Under the pieces are notes generated by a model, which worked only from the letters and a program-made list of their open reading frames with translations, searched no databases and had not been told where the DNA came from. A DNA stretch of 42,657 nucleotides from Novimethylophilus sp036504375 (lineage in GTDB: Bacteria; Pseudomonadota; Gammaproteobacteria; Burkholderiales; Methylophilaceae): NCBI RefSeq assembly GCF_036504375.1, contig NZ_DASXVH010000046.1, positions 1 to 42,657 of the forward strand. The letters run 5' to 3'. Shown here piece by piece: positions 8,280 through 16,826 of this stretch. The stretch's first letter is position 1. Every line of letters starts with the position of its first letter. The position numbers and the translations under genes were made by a program.

Positions 8280-9089
8280 ATGAAAATATCATTCATCGGC
8301 GGCGGCAACATGGCGCGGGCCATTATCAGCGGACTGCTCTCCCGGGGTTGCGCGCCGGCGGATATCGTGGTTGTGGAAATGGACCGCGAGCGCCGCGTCG
8401 CCTTGAGTGAGGACTTCGGCATCAACGTCGCCGGCGAACTGCCGGCCGCGGCGCGGGCGGACGTGATCGTGCTTGCGGTCAAGCCGCAGCAGCTGCGCGA
8501 CGTCGCGATCTTTCTCGGCAGCCTGCTCGATACGCAGCTGGTGGTTTCCATCGCCGCCGGCGTGCGCTGTTCCGACCTCGCGCGCTGGCTGGGCAATTAT
8601 CGCGCCGTGGTGCGGGTGATGCCGAACACGCCGGCGCAGGTGCAGGCCGGCGTGTCGGCGCTGTATGCCGCGCCCGGCACCAGCGTCGAGCAGCGCCAGC
8701 AGGCCGGCGCATTACTGGGCGCGGTGGGGGCCTGCGTATGGCTGGAAGACGAGGCGCAGATGGATGCCGTTACCGCGATTTCCGGTAGCGGCCCGGCCTA
8801 CGTATTCTATTTTCTCGAAGCGATGCAGCAGGCCGGCATCGAACTCGGCCTGGCCCCGGAGCAAACGCGCGTGCTGGCGATGCAGACTTTTCTCGGCGCG
8901 GCGCAACTCGCGCTCGGCAGCGAACACGATTTCGCCACCTTGCGCGCGCAGGTCACATCCAGGGGAGGCACCACCGAGCAGGCGATACTGTCGATGGAAG
9001 CCGGCAATGTGAAAGGAAATATCGTGCGGGCAATTCATGCTGCCGCGCATCGTTCTGTCGAACTAGGCGACATCCTGGGGGAAAATTAA
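8280..9089 (+). CDS. proC: Pyrroline-5-carboxylate reductase
   Basis: A 269-residue enzyme for the last step of proline synthesis, reducing 1-pyrroline-5-carboxylate with NAD(P)H. The N-terminal dinucleotide motif FIGGGNMARAI is at residues 4-14, followed by VIVLAVKPQQ, VRVMPNTPA, and the C-terminal signature TAISGSGPAYVFYF and the QVTSRGGTTEQAI segment. Start ATG 8280 with an AAAAGGG binding site. The stop TAA shares its last base with the start of yggT. Confidence 0.96.
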   Translation: MKISFIGGGNMARAIISGLLSRGCAPADIVVVEMDRERRVALSEDFGINVAGELPAAARADVIVLAVKPQQLRDVAIFLGSLLDTQLVVSIAAGVRCSDLARWLGNYRAVVRVMPNTPAQVQAGVSALYAAPGTSVEQRQQAGALLGAVGACVWLEDEAQMDAVTAISGSGPAYVFYFLEAMQQAGIELGLAPEQTRVLAMQTFLGAAQLALGSEHDFATLRAQVTSRGGTTEQAILSMEAGNVKGNIVRAIHAAAHRSVELGDILGEN

Positions 9090-9664
9090 TGCTCGTTCAA
9101 GCCGCTATTTTTTTGCTCGATACCCTGCTGGGGCTGTTCACGCTCTGCGTGTTGTTGCGTTTTTACCTGCAGCTTGTCGGCGCGCCGTTCCATAATCCGA
9201 TTTCGCAGACCATCGTAGCCTTCACCAATTTCATCGTGCGGCCGACACGGCGCATCGTCCCGGCGTTGGGCGGGCTGGACATGTCCACGCTGCTGCTGGC
9301 TTTTGTCGCGCAGCTGCTGTTGCAGATCGCCACGTTGTGGCTGCATGAATATCCGATCCTGCTGGCTTCCGGCGCCGCCTATGCGGCGATTATCGGCCTG
9401 GTGCTGATGTCGCTTCTCCGGCTTTCCGTCTATATATTCCTGTATGCGGTGCTGATCCAGGCGATCCTGAGCTGGGTCAGCCCCCACACCATGGCGGCGC
9501 CGGTGCTGGATAGCCTGACGCGGCCGCTGCTCAAGCCGTTGCGCCGGCGTTTCGGCACCGGCAGCGGCATAGATCTGTCGCCGCTGGTGGTGTTCCTGGT
9601 GGCCCAGCTGGTGCTGATGCTGGTCATCACGCCCGTCGAGCTTCAGCTGCAGCGTCTGCTGTGA
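9089..9664 (+). CDS. yggT: YggT family integral membrane protein
   Basis: A 191-residue protein with two tandem YggT repeats. Each half has a hydrophobic segment followed by an Arg-rich P-x-R-R-x-P-type loop: NFIVRPTRRIVPALGG in the first, and SLTRPLLKPLRRRFG in the second. About four membrane segments are visible. YggT proteins are inner-membrane proteins without a settled function, and have been linked to osmotic tolerance and, in other phyla, to division. Translationally coupled to proC (TAATG). Confidence 0.92.
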   Translation: MLVQAAIFLLDTLLGLFTLCVLLRFYLQLVGAPFHNPISQTIVAFTNFIVRPTRRIVPALGGLDMSTLLLAFVAQLLLQIATLWLHEYPILLASGAAYAAIIGLVLMSLLRLSVYIFLYAVLIQAILSWVSPHTMAAPVLDSLTRPLLKPLRRRFGTGSGIDLSPLVVFLVAQLVLMLVITPVELQLQRLL

Positions 9665-9674
9665 GCGGTCGCCG

Positions 9675-9968
9675 ATGAGTCCCAGCTGGTACGCGCTCAA
9701 GGATGACGGCTGCAAGCTGGTGCTCAACCTGCATATCCAGCCCAATGCCAGCCGCACCGAAGTGGCTGGCCTGCACGGCGACGCGCTGAAGATCAAGGTG
9801 GCGGCACCGCCGGCCGACCACCAGGCCAACGATAAGTTATTGGAGTTTCTGCGGAAATCATTTAAAGTCGGCAAAAATCAGGTGGTGCTCAGGCACGGCG
9901 AGCATGCGCGCCAGAAAGTGGTCGAAATCCTGGACCCTCCCTGTCCTCCGGAAACGTTGCTTGCATAA
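9675..9968 (+). CDS. yggU: YggU/DUF167 family protein
   Basis: A 97-residue cytoplasmic protein of the DUF167 (UPF0235) family. The pattern LNLHIQPNASRTEVAG, the ALKIKVAAPPADHQAN block and the basic C-terminal KNQVVLRHGEHARQKVVEI are diagnostic. The function is unknown. It follows yggT by 10 bases and precedes the dynamin-like gene by only three bases, so all of yggS to the GTPase could be one transcript. Confidence 0.9.
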   Translation: MSPSWYALKDDGCKLVLNLHIQPNASRTEVAGLHGDALKIKVAAPPADHQANDKLLEFLRKSFKVGKNQVVLRHGEHARQKVVEILDPPCPPETLLA

Positions 9969-9971
9969 GGC

Positions 9972-11960
9972 ATGATCAATCAGCTCGAAAAACAGATCGG
10001 CGATTACCGGCAATGGCGCGAGCAGATTGCCGCGGCCATCGCCGATTATCGCGACTGGCTGGATCTTGCCGGCGCATCGGACGCGCTGCAGGATCTGCGC
10101 CTGTACGACATGGCGGAATCGGTCAAGCACGACCGGCTGGTACTGGCGTTCGTCGCCGAATTCGCGCGCGGCAAGACCGAAACCATCAACGCGCTGTTTT
10201 TCTCCGATTACAAGACCCGGCTCTTGCCCTGCGATGCCGGCCGCACTACGATGTGTCCCACCGAAATCTTCTGGGATGCCAACGAAGAACCCTACGTCAA
10301 GCTGCTGCCGATCGAGACGCGCAAGAATGACGACAGCATCGCGCTCTTGAAGCGCACCCCGGCCGCCTGGACCAAGCTGCGGCTCGATACCAGCTCCGCC
10401 GACGCGATGCAGCAGGCTTTCCACGCGCTGGTGCAGCAAAAGGAAGTCAGCCTGGACGAAGCCCGCGCGCTGGGCCTGTGGGACGACCAGGACGTGATGA
10501 TGGTGCAGTCCATGCAGAGCAAGGGCAAGGTGGACGTGCCCTTGTGGCGCCACGCGCTGATCAATTTTCCGCATCCGCTGCTGAAAAGCGGGCTGGTCAT
10601 CCTCGACACGCCCGGCCTCAATACCCTGGGTACCGAGCCCGAGCTGACGATCAACATCATCCCCAGCGCGCATGCGGTGATCTTCCTGCTGGCGACCGAT
10701 ACCGGCGTCACCAAGTCGGACATGACCATCTGGACCAGCTTCATCCGCGACCGGACCAGCCGCAAGCTGGCGGTGCTCAACAAGATCGACATCCTGTGGG
10801 ACGACCTCAAGAGCCCGCAGGAAGTGCAGGAGATGATCCAGTCGCAGATCGAGTCTACCGCGCGCCAGCTGAGCATCCCGGCCGGCGACGTATTCGCGAT
10901 TTCCGCGCAGAAGGCGCTGCTGGCGCGGGTCAGGGGCGATGCTGCCTTGCTGGCGAAAAGCGGGATCGACAAACTGGAGCAGACGCTGGCGCAGAACGTC
11001 ATCGCCGGCAAGCATGCGATCCTGCGTGGCACCATCCTGGCGGAAACCGGCAATATGGTGAAATCCTCGCGCAAGACTTTTCAGCAGCGCGTCGCCGCCA
11101 GCCGCGCGCAGCTGGCGGAGCTGAACGCGCTGCGCGGCAAGAACCGCGATGTGGTGCAGAAACTGCTCGACAAGGTCAGCGCAGATCGCCGCGTTTACGA
11201 GGAGTCGATCCGCACTTACACGCAATCCAACCAGAAAGTCACGCAGATGGGGGAGGTGCTGATGCAGCAACTCAGCATCAACCGGCTGGACCAGATGCTG
11301 GATGCGAGCCGCGAGGAAATCGGCGATTCATGGACTACGCACGGGCTCAACCGCAGCATGAAAAGGCTCATCCTGCAGACTACAGAACTGGCCGAAGGCA
11401 TTACGCGGCAGGGACTGGAAATCAAGCAGCTGGGCGACGAACTTTACCAGCTGTTCCATACGCGCCATGGTTTCGAGGCACGCACGCCGCCCAGGCTCGA
11501 TATGACCGGCTTCCATCAAAGCATGCAAGCGCTGGTCAGAACCACCGACGAATTCTGCGATGACCCGCTGAATGTGGTAACGGAAAAGCATTTCCTGATA
11601 CGTAAATTCTTTTTCAGCCTGGTGGCGCAGGCGCGAGCAGTGTTCGAAGTCGCCCACCATGACGTCAATCTCTGGCTCAAGGGCCTGCTGGCTCCGCTCA
11701 AGCTACAAATCGCCGAGCACAAGACGCAGCTCGACAAGCGTACCGAAGCGCTGATGAATGTCCACGAAAATCTGGATTCGCTGCAGAAAAGCATCGCTGA
11801 AGTCGAAACGCAATACGCCACGCTGCAAAGCCAGAGCGCGGCTCTCGACCAGATATTGCTCAAACTGATGAAAGCCTCCCAGACGGGTGCGGTGGCCCCG
11901 GAGGCGGCTATCGCCGCCACCGAGGGGCCTGATCTGGGCATGGCGCCGCTGCTTGCCTGA
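9972..11960 (+). CDS. Dynamin-like GTPase with non-canonical P-loop
   Basis: A 662-residue bacterial dynamin-family protein. G1 is at residues 62-70 and reads AEFARGKTE, where dynamins normally show GxxxxGKST: the first Gly is Ala and the second hydroxyl residue is Glu. G2 may be the Thr pair in RTTMCPTE (91-98). G3 DTPGLN is at 212-217 and G4 NKID at 270-273. The C-terminal half is mainly helical and rich in Gln/Leu heptads, with a coiled-coil-like end from about 580 to 635. No transmembrane segment is obvious. Bacterial dynamins act in membrane fusion, repair or stress; a specific role cannot be assigned. It sits at the end of the yggS-proC run and converges on the tautomerase gene. Confidence 0.85.
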   Translation: MINQLEKQIGDYRQWREQIAAAIADYRDWLDLAGASDALQDLRLYDMAESVKHDRLVLAFVAEFARGKTETINALFFSDYKTRLLPCDAGRTTMCPTEIFWDANEEPYVKLLPIETRKNDDSIALLKRTPAAWTKLRLDTSSADAMQQAFHALVQQKEVSLDEARALGLWDDQDVMMVQSMQSKGKVDVPLWRHALINFPHPLLKSGLVILDTPGLNTLGTEPELTINIIPSAHAVIFLLATDTGVTKSDMTIWTSFIRDRTSRKLAVLNKIDILWDDLKSPQEVQEMIQSQIESTARQLSIPAGDVFAISAQKALLARVRGDAALLAKSGIDKLEQTLAQNVIAGKHAILRGTILAETGNMVKSSRKTFQQRVAASRAQLAELNALRGKNRDVVQKLLDKVSADRRVYEESIRTYTQSNQKVTQMGEVLMQQLSINRLDQMLDASREEIGDSWTTHGLNRSMKRLILQTTELAEGITRQGLEIKQLGDELYQLFHTRHGFEARTPPRLDMTGFHQSMQALVRTTDEFCDDPLNVVTEKHFLIRKFFFSLVAQARAVFEVAHHDVNLWLKGLLAPLKLQIAEHKTQLDKRTEALMNVHENLDSLQKSIAEVETQYATLQSQSAALDQILLKLMKASQTGAVAPEAAIAATEGPDLGMAPLLA

Positions 11961-11984
11961 TCCGGGAAGCGAGTCTTATCCCGG

Positions 11985-12350
11985 TCAAGCGACGAACTGC
12001 GCTACCCCATCCCGAAAAGACCAGTCTATATCGTGGTTTTCGGTGATCGTGATCAGAACGTTGGCTGGGTCCATGCCCGGGTTTCGCGACAGGTTTTCTA
12101 CAGTTTTTTGGTAAAAAGCCTGTTTTGACTTATTGGAGCGCCCGGCCCGCATCACCAGATGCAGCATTACGCGATCGCCATCCCGCGTCTGTAGTTGCAG
12201 ACACTCGGAGTCGAGTTGGTGAATAATCTGGTAACGATCGTCATCCGGAAACCCCATCGTCTCGATCACGGCCGAGTTGATGCCATCGGCGACTGCCTTG
12301 ATGTATTCCGGGGACTTCCCTTTCAGCAGCGAAATGGTCACTAATGGCAT
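11985..12350 (-). CDS. Tautomerase (4-oxalocrotonate tautomerase-like) family protein
   Basis: A 121-residue protein beginning Met-Pro, so that after Met removal the catalytic amino-terminal proline of the tautomerase superfamily is exposed. The segment PLVTISLLKGKS and the later SKQAFYQKTVENLSR and PANVLITITENHDIDWSF fit the longer single-chain tautomerases. The natural substrate is unknown. It is the second gene of a small operon with the SnoaL-like gene 45 bases upstream. A GC hairpin (CCGGGA at 11962-11967 with TCCCGG at 11979-11984) lies directly after the stop, between it and the convergent GTPase gene. Confidence 0.85.
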   Translation of the reverse strand: MPLVTISLLKGKSPEYIKAVADGINSAVIETMGFPDDDRYQIIHQLDSECLQLQTRDGDRVMLHLVMRAGRSNKSKQAFYQKTVENLSRNPGMDPANVLITITENHDIDWSFRDGVAQFVA

Positions 12351-12395
12351 GGTCTTCCTTTCAGTTCCATTGATGCCATGGCCTACCGAATTGAA

Positions 12396-12809
12396 TCAAT
12401 TGGAAGCGTTCCAGACATGGGAGCGTGACAGCCATGTGCCGTTGGCCTGCTTTTCCAGCACACTCATCAGGATGCCGCCGAAAGAGGGCGTTCTTCCGTC
12501 TTTCTCAGCTCCGTTCGCGCTCCATCTTGCCACCTGATAGGCCAGACGATCATTGCCGCCAACTTCGATGATTTCGATGGCGTGATTATGTACGCCGTTG
12601 TCGATAAAGCTCTGGAACAGTTTTTCAATTTCTGCGCGGCCGACAAGGGTGTTGCCGTTGCCCGGCGATAATTTGGCATCTTCCGTATACAGCGCGGCAA
12701 GTGCGGCAGCGTTGCCGCTATTCAGGGCCTGATTCCATGTCGAATTGATCGATTCGATGGTTGATCGGATACCGCCGGATAAAGGGGAATTGCTCAAGGC
12801 ATGGTTCAT
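12396..12809 (-). CDS. SnoaL-like / DUF4440-type small-molecule isomerase fold protein
   Basis: A 137-residue protein of the NTF2-like superfamily. The pattern STWNQALNSGNAAALAALYTEDAKL, quoted as WNQALNSGN and ALAALYTEDAKL, then GNTLVGRAEIEKLFQS and the C-terminal GTWLSRSHVWN, is that of ketosteroid-isomerase-like proteins annotated as SnoaL or SgcJ/EcaC. Such proteins bind small hydrophobic ligands, with or without catalysis. Its pairing with a tautomerase suggests a small detoxification or stress module, which is inference. The gene has its own strong promoter about 70-95 bases upstream. Confidence 0.8.
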   Translation of the reverse strand: MNHALSNSPLSGGIRSTIESINSTWNQALNSGNAAALAALYTEDAKLSPGNGNTLVGRAEIEKLFQSFIDNGVHNHAIEIIEVGGNDRLAYQVARWSANGAEKDGRTPSFGGILMSVLEKQANGTWLSRSHVWNASN

Positions 12810-12874
12810 TTGGTTTCTTTCTCTGATCGAAATTAAAGTGGAGTAGGTACTCTTGGGTGAATGTAGTATGGCGC

Positions 12875-12903
12875 ATTATAGTAAGGCGGCTAATTATATG
12901 CAA
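12875..12903 (-). promoter_or_regulatory. Sigma-70 promoter of the SnoaL-tautomerase operon
   Basis: On the minus strand TTGCAT (12903-12898) and TATAAT (12880-12875) are separated by exactly 17 bases. Transcription would start near 12868, giving a leader of about 58 bases before the ATG at 12809. This is the best-matched promoter in the left half of the window. Confidence 0.7.
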
Positions 12904-12960
12904 ATACCAATTCAAATCTCGAATAAACGATGAGTACTTTTAAGCCCTTGGCGGCAATTG

Positions 12961-14409
12961 TTACATCAGCACGATATCGAACGTCTCCTGCCCGTACTGG
13001 GCTTCCACCTGCAGTGAAACCGGCTTGCCGATGAAGTCCGACAGCATTGCCAGCGCCTGCGACTCTTCGTCGAGGAACAGGTCGATGACCTTCTGCGAAG
13101 CCAGGATACGGTATTCGCGGGCATTGAACTGGCGCGACTCGCGTAATAATTCCCGTAAAATTTCATAACACACCGTCTGCGCAGTCTTGAGCTCGCCGCG
13201 GCCCAAGCAGCATGGGCAGGGCTCGCACAGGATATGCCCCAGGCTCTCCCGGGTGCGCTTGCGCGTCATTTCCACCAAACCCAAGCCGGAGAAGCCGTGG
13301 ATACTGGTTCGCGCCCGGTCGCGCGCAACGGTTTTTTGCAGTTCCTCCAGTACGGCGGTGCGGTGGGTTGCGTCTTCCATGTCGATGAAATCGATAATGA
13401 TGATGCCGCCGAGATTGCGCAGGCGCAACTGGCGCGCAATGGTCTGCGCTGCTTCCAGGTTGGTCTTGAAAATGGTGTCGGCCAGCGTGCGGCTGCCGAC
13501 GAAGCTGCCGGTATTGACGTCTACCGTGGTCAGCGCCTCGGTCTGGTCGAAAATCAGGTAGCCGCCGGACTTGAGCTCGACTTTCCTGGATAGCGCTTTC
13601 TCGATTTCCGCTTCGATGCTATGCAGATCGAACAGCGGCCGTTCGCCCGGGTAATGCTCGATGCGTTCGAGCGCGGCACCGGCATAGCGCTGGGCAAAGT
13701 CCTGCATTTTCTGGAAAGTCTCGCGCGAATCGACTGCGATGCGCGAGGTGTCGTCGTTGAGAAAATCGCGCAGCACGCGCAGAGGCAGGCTCAAATCCTG
13801 GTAAATCAGCGAGCGGTTGCCGGCGCTGCGGCTGGTCTCGCGGATGTTGGTCCAGGCCTTGTGCAGGTAGTCGAGGTCGGCTATCAGTTCCGCATCGGTC
13901 GCGGTTTCCGCCATGGTGCGAATGATATAGCCACCGGCCGCATTATCCGGTAACAATTTCAGCAGGCGGTCGCGCAAGGCCTCGCGTTCGGCCTCGTTTT
14001 CGATCCGTTGCGAGACGCCGATGTGCTCCTGCTCCGGCAAATACACCAGAAAACGCCCGGCAATGCTGATCTGCGTGGTCAGCCGCGCGCCCTTGCTGCC
14101 GATGGGCTCCTTGATCACCTGCACCATCAGCGGCTGGCCTTCATGCAGCAATTCCTGAATCTGTTTTTCCTGGTTGGAGCCGAACTCCAGCAGATCGGCA
14201 ATGTGCAGAAACGCCGCCCGCGTGAGTCCCACTTCGACGAAGGCCGACTGCATGCCCGGCAGCACGCGGCATACCTCGCCCTTGTAGATGTTGCCGACCA
14301 GCCCCAGCGAGCTGGTGCGTTCGACGTGCAGCTCCTGCACCACGCCTTGCTCCAGCACGGCGACGCGGGTTTCCTGCGGGGTGACGTTGATCAGTATTTC
14401 TTCACTCAT
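12961..14409 (-). CDS. rng: Ribonuclease G
   Basis: A 482-residue endoribonuclease of the RNase E/G family, involved in 16S rRNA 5' maturation and mRNA decay. An S1-like domain occupies the first 130 residues (NIYKGEVCRVLPGMQSAFVEVG region). The catalytic Asp motif TTVDVNTGSFVG is near residue 300, and IIIDFIDME near 345. The zinc-link cysteines appear in CEPCPCCLGRG near residue 405. The long C-terminal scaffold of RNase E is absent, which separates RNase G from RNase E. It follows maf by 10 bases, the usual maf-rng pair. Confidence 0.96.
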   Translation of the reverse strand: MSEEILINVTPQETRVAVLEQGVVQELHVERTSSLGLVGNIYKGEVCRVLPGMQSAFVEVGLTRAAFLHIADLLEFGSNQEKQIQELLHEGQPLMVQVIKEPIGSKGARLTTQISIAGRFLVYLPEQEHIGVSQRIENEAEREALRDRLLKLLPDNAAGGYIIRTMAETATDAELIADLDYLHKAWTNIRETSRSAGNRSLIYQDLSLPLRVLRDFLNDDTSRIAVDSRETFQKMQDFAQRYAGAALERIEHYPGERPLFDLHSIEAEIEKALSRKVELKSGGYLIFDQTEALTTVDVNTGSFVGSRTLADTIFKTNLEAAQTIARQLRLRNLGGIIIIDFIDMEDATHRTAVLEELQKTVARDRARTSIHGFSGLGLVEMTRKRTRESLGHILCEPCPCCLGRGELKTAQTVCYEILRELLRESRQFNAREYRILASQKVIDLFLDEESQALAMLSDFIGKPVSLQVEAQYGQETFDIVLM

Positions 14410-14419
14410 GTTTTTCTCT

Positions 14420-15007
14420 TCACAGCACGTTCAATCCGGATTTTTTCAGCAACTGCGCCGTTTCATATACCGGCAATCCCATCACTCCGCTGAAACTGCC
14501 TTCGATACGGCGGATAAACGCACCGGCCAGGCCCTGGATGCCGTAGCCGCCGGCCTTGTCGCGCGGCTCGCCGCTGGCGACATAGGCGGCGATTTCGGCT
14601 GCGGAGAGCGGCGCGACTTCTACCTGGGTGCTGGAAATCGCCACCTCGATGCGGCCCCGATGGGCCAGCGCGATGCCGGTATGCACGGTATGCCAGCGGT
14701 CCGACATGCGGCGCAGCATCGCGCAGGCGTCCTCGTCGCGCTCCGGCTTGCCGAGGATTTCGCCGTCGGCGCAAACCGTGGTGTCCGCCGCCAGGATCGG
14801 CAGGTCAGGCAGGCCATCGGCCGCGATGCGCTCGGCGCAGGCCTCGGCCTTTTCCCGTGCCAGCCGCAGTACGTAATGCTCGGGCGCCTCGCCTGGATGC
14901 ACCGATTCATCGACGTCGGAGGGCAGCACGTCGAACGCCACGCCGATCTGCCGTAGCAATTCGCCGCGGCGCGGCGAGCGGGAAGCGAGATAAATTTTTA
15001 GTGTCAT
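14420..15007 (-). CDS. maf: Maf-like nucleoside triphosphate pyrophosphatase
   Basis: A 195-residue Maf/YhdE protein that hydrolyses dTTP, UTP or modified pyrimidine nucleotides to monophosphates. Visible motifs are LASRSPRRGELL at residues 7-18, ADTTVCADGEILGKP in the middle and the DKAGGYGIQG signature near residue 150. The DTTV and GYGIQG forms fit the dTTPase/UTPase (YhdE) class rather than the m7GTPase (YceF) class. Immediately upstream of rng on the same strand. Confidence 0.94.
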   Translation of the reverse strand: MTLKIYLASRSPRRGELLRQIGVAFDVLPSDVDESVHPGEAPEHYVLRLAREKAEACAERIAADGLPDLPILAADTTVCADGEILGKPERDEDACAMLRRMSDRWHTVHTGIALAHRGRIEVAISSTQVEVAPLSAAEIAAYVASGEPRDKAGGYGIQGLAGAFIRRIEGSFSGVMGLPVYETAQLLKKSGLNVL

Positions 15008-15075
15008 ATTTTTTGAACCGCGAGCAGCGCGGGGAAGTATTTTTTGGTTTTCGCTTTCCCCGTAGTTTCCGGGGG

Positions 15076-15633
15076 TTAATGGGTTTTTGGCCGCTGCAAC
15101 TGCGCTTCCACCGCATCGCGCTTCGCCTTGCCCGCCAGCAATTCCACCAGCGTCAATGCAAAGTCCATCGCCGTGCCGGGACCGCGTGAAGTGGCGATGT
15201 TGCCGTCCACTACCACCGCGTCTTCGAGGTAAACATGCGAACCCGGAAGCTCGTCCAGCACGCCGGGGTAGCTGGTGGCGCGCTTGTTGTGCAGTACGCC
15301 GGCCGCGTGCAGGGCCATGGGCGCGGCGCAGATCGCCGTCACAAACTTGCCGGCAGCGGCCATGCGTTGCAGCAGGGCGATGACGCGGCTGTCGTTGTTC
15401 AGATGCTCCGAACCCGGCATGCCGCCCGGCAGCACGACCATGTCGTAATCCTTCTTCAAAGCTTCATCCAGCGTGACGTCCGGCAGCAGTACCGTGCCGC
15501 GGCTGGCGCGCACTGCGCCGCTGGCCAAGCCTGCGGTGGTGACTTCGATGCCGGCGCGGCGTAAGATGTCGATCACCGTCACGGCTTCGATTTCTTCGCA
15601 TCCCGGTGCGAGGGGAACCAATACGCTAGCCAT
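15076..15633 (-). CDS. yajL: DJ-1/PfpI family protein, YajL-like
   Basis: A 185-residue DJ-1 superfamily protein. The conserved Glu is in PGCEEIEAVT (residues 10-19), the nucleophilic Cys is C102 in the nucleophile elbow AICAAP, and VVLPGGMPGS precedes it. These match YajL/DJ-1, described as a redox chaperone or deglycase; which activity is physiological is debated. Minus strand, with 68 bases separating it from maf. That gap holds two small GC hairpins but no clear T-run. Confidence 0.92.
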   Translation of the reverse strand: MASVLVPLAPGCEEIEAVTVIDILRRAGIEVTTAGLASGAVRASRGTVLLPDVTLDEALKKDYDMVVLPGGMPGSEHLNNDSRVIALLQRMAAAGKFVTAICAAPMALHAAGVLHNKRATSYPGVLDELPGSHVYLEDAVVVDGNIATSRGPGTAMDFALTLVELLAGKAKRDAVEAQLQRPKTH

Positions 15634-15693
15634 TTCCGCCTCCGTTTGTTAAAAGAGATTTTCGATACTAACCCATTCATTCGGGGCCATCAA

Positions 15694-16329
15694 ATGATCG
15701 ACTGGAACTACCTGTTCAAGATTGGCATCGCCTTGTTCGCCATCGTCAACGCGATTGGCAGCGTGCCGGTGTTTATCAGCGCTACCGATGGCTGGCCGGA
15801 CGCGGCGCGCGCTCATGTCGCCCGCACGATCGCGTTGACGGTGTTCACGGTGCTCACGCTGTCGGTGTTCATCGGCGACCGGTTGCTGGATTTTTTCGGC
15901 ATCAGCGTCGCCTCGTTCCAGGTCGGCGGCGGCATCCTGCTGTTGCTGATCGCCATTTCGATGATGCACGCCAAACAAAGTGGCGCGCGCCAGACGGAGG
16001 AAGAGGCGCAAGCCGCTGCCGAGCGCGAAGCGGTCGCCATCGTGCCATTGAGCATCCCCTTGCTGGCCGGCCCCGGTGCCATCAGCAGCATGATTATCGC
16101 CGCCGAGCGTAGCGGCGGCTTCTGGGGCCATCTGAGCCTGGTTGCGCCGATTGCGGTGGTCTGCTTTCTGGTCTGGCTGATCCTATTGCTGTCCGCTCCC
16201 ATCGCCCACCGCTTGGGCACTATAGGCATCAACGTCGTTACCCGGTTGATGGGGCTGATCCTGGCGGCGATGGCGGTCGAATTCATGGCGCGCGGATTGG
16301 GCAGCCTGTTCCCCGGTCTTCTATCCTAG
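15694..16329 (+). CDS. MarC family integral membrane protein
   Basis: A 211-residue MarC/UPF0056 protein with about six membrane segments. The segment LFAIVNAIGSVPVFIS, the central polar loop with IVPLSIPLLAGPGAIS, and the C-terminal GLILAAMAVEFMARGL are typical. Despite its name the family is not proven to affect antibiotic resistance; a transport role is guessed. I take ATG 15694, preceded by a GGGG at 15683-15686; a TTG at 15646 would add 16 polar residues and overlap the yajL promoter region. Divergent from yajL. Confidence 0.88.
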   Translation: MIDWNYLFKIGIALFAIVNAIGSVPVFISATDGWPDAARAHVARTIALTVFTVLTLSVFIGDRLLDFFGISVASFQVGGGILLLLIAISMMHAKQSGARQTEEEAQAAAEREAVAIVPLSIPLLAGPGAISSMIIAAERSGGFWGHLSLVAPIAVVCFLVWLILLLSAPIAHRLGTIGINVVTRLMGLILAAMAVEFMARGLGSLFPGLLS

Positions 16330-16363
16330 TAGAATCGCGGCTTTTGCATTCAAGCCGAATCCC

Positions 16364-16807
16364 ATGATCTGGAAACCCAATGTCACCGTCGCCGCGATAG
16401 TCGAGCGCGGCGGAAAATTCCTGCTGGTGGAAGAGGAAACTGCCGACGGCGTGATGTTCAACCAGCCGGCGGGCCATCTGGAAAAGGGCGAGACGCTGTT
16501 GCAGGCTGTGCAGCGCGAGACATGGGAAGAAACCGCGCACCGTTTCGAGCCTGCCGCATTGCTGGGCGTTTACCATTGGCAGCATCCGAAGAAGGACATC
16601 ACCTATCTGCGCTTTGCCTTCATCGGCGCGGTCTCCGGGCATGACCCCGCGCAGCCGCTGGATAACGGTATCCTGCGTGCGGTATGGATGACGCCGGACG
16701 AGATTCGCGCCACCGCGGATCGCCATCGCAGCCCGCAGGTATTAACATGTATCGAACATCATCTGGCGGGGCGGCGATTCCCTCTTTCCGCACTGACCCA
16801 TCTATGA
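16364..16807 (+). CDS. nudJ: Nudix hydrolase NudJ-like
   Basis: A 147-residue Nudix protein. The Nudix box runs from residue 37 (GHLEKGETLLQA) to about 59, with RETWEET at its core; the last Gly of the classical box is Ala here. The phrase NQPAGHLE before it and YHWQHPKKDITYLRFAF after it match E. coli NudJ (YmfB), a thiamine-pyrophosphate and nucleotide phosphatase. NudJ is also adjacent to mnmA in E. coli, and here mnmA starts 19 bases later, which supports the call. Confidence 0.9.
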   Translation: MIWKPNVTVAAIVERGGKFLLVEEETADGVMFNQPAGHLEKGETLLQAVQRETWEETAHRFEPAALLGVYHWQHPKKDITYLRFAFIGAVSGHDPAQPLDNGILRAVWMTPDEIRATADRHRSPQVLTCIEHHLAGRRFPLSALTHL

Positions 16808-16826
16808 AGTCGGTACTTACGCACCT

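Noticed and set aside
10478..11563. Long frame inside the dynamin-like gene
   Set aside because: Same frame-shadow pattern; no motif, and the GTPase frame is continuous over it.
15008..15075. Hairpins between yajL and maf as a terminator
   Set aside because: Stems are short (5 bp) and the T-rich stretches do not follow them on the relevant strand.
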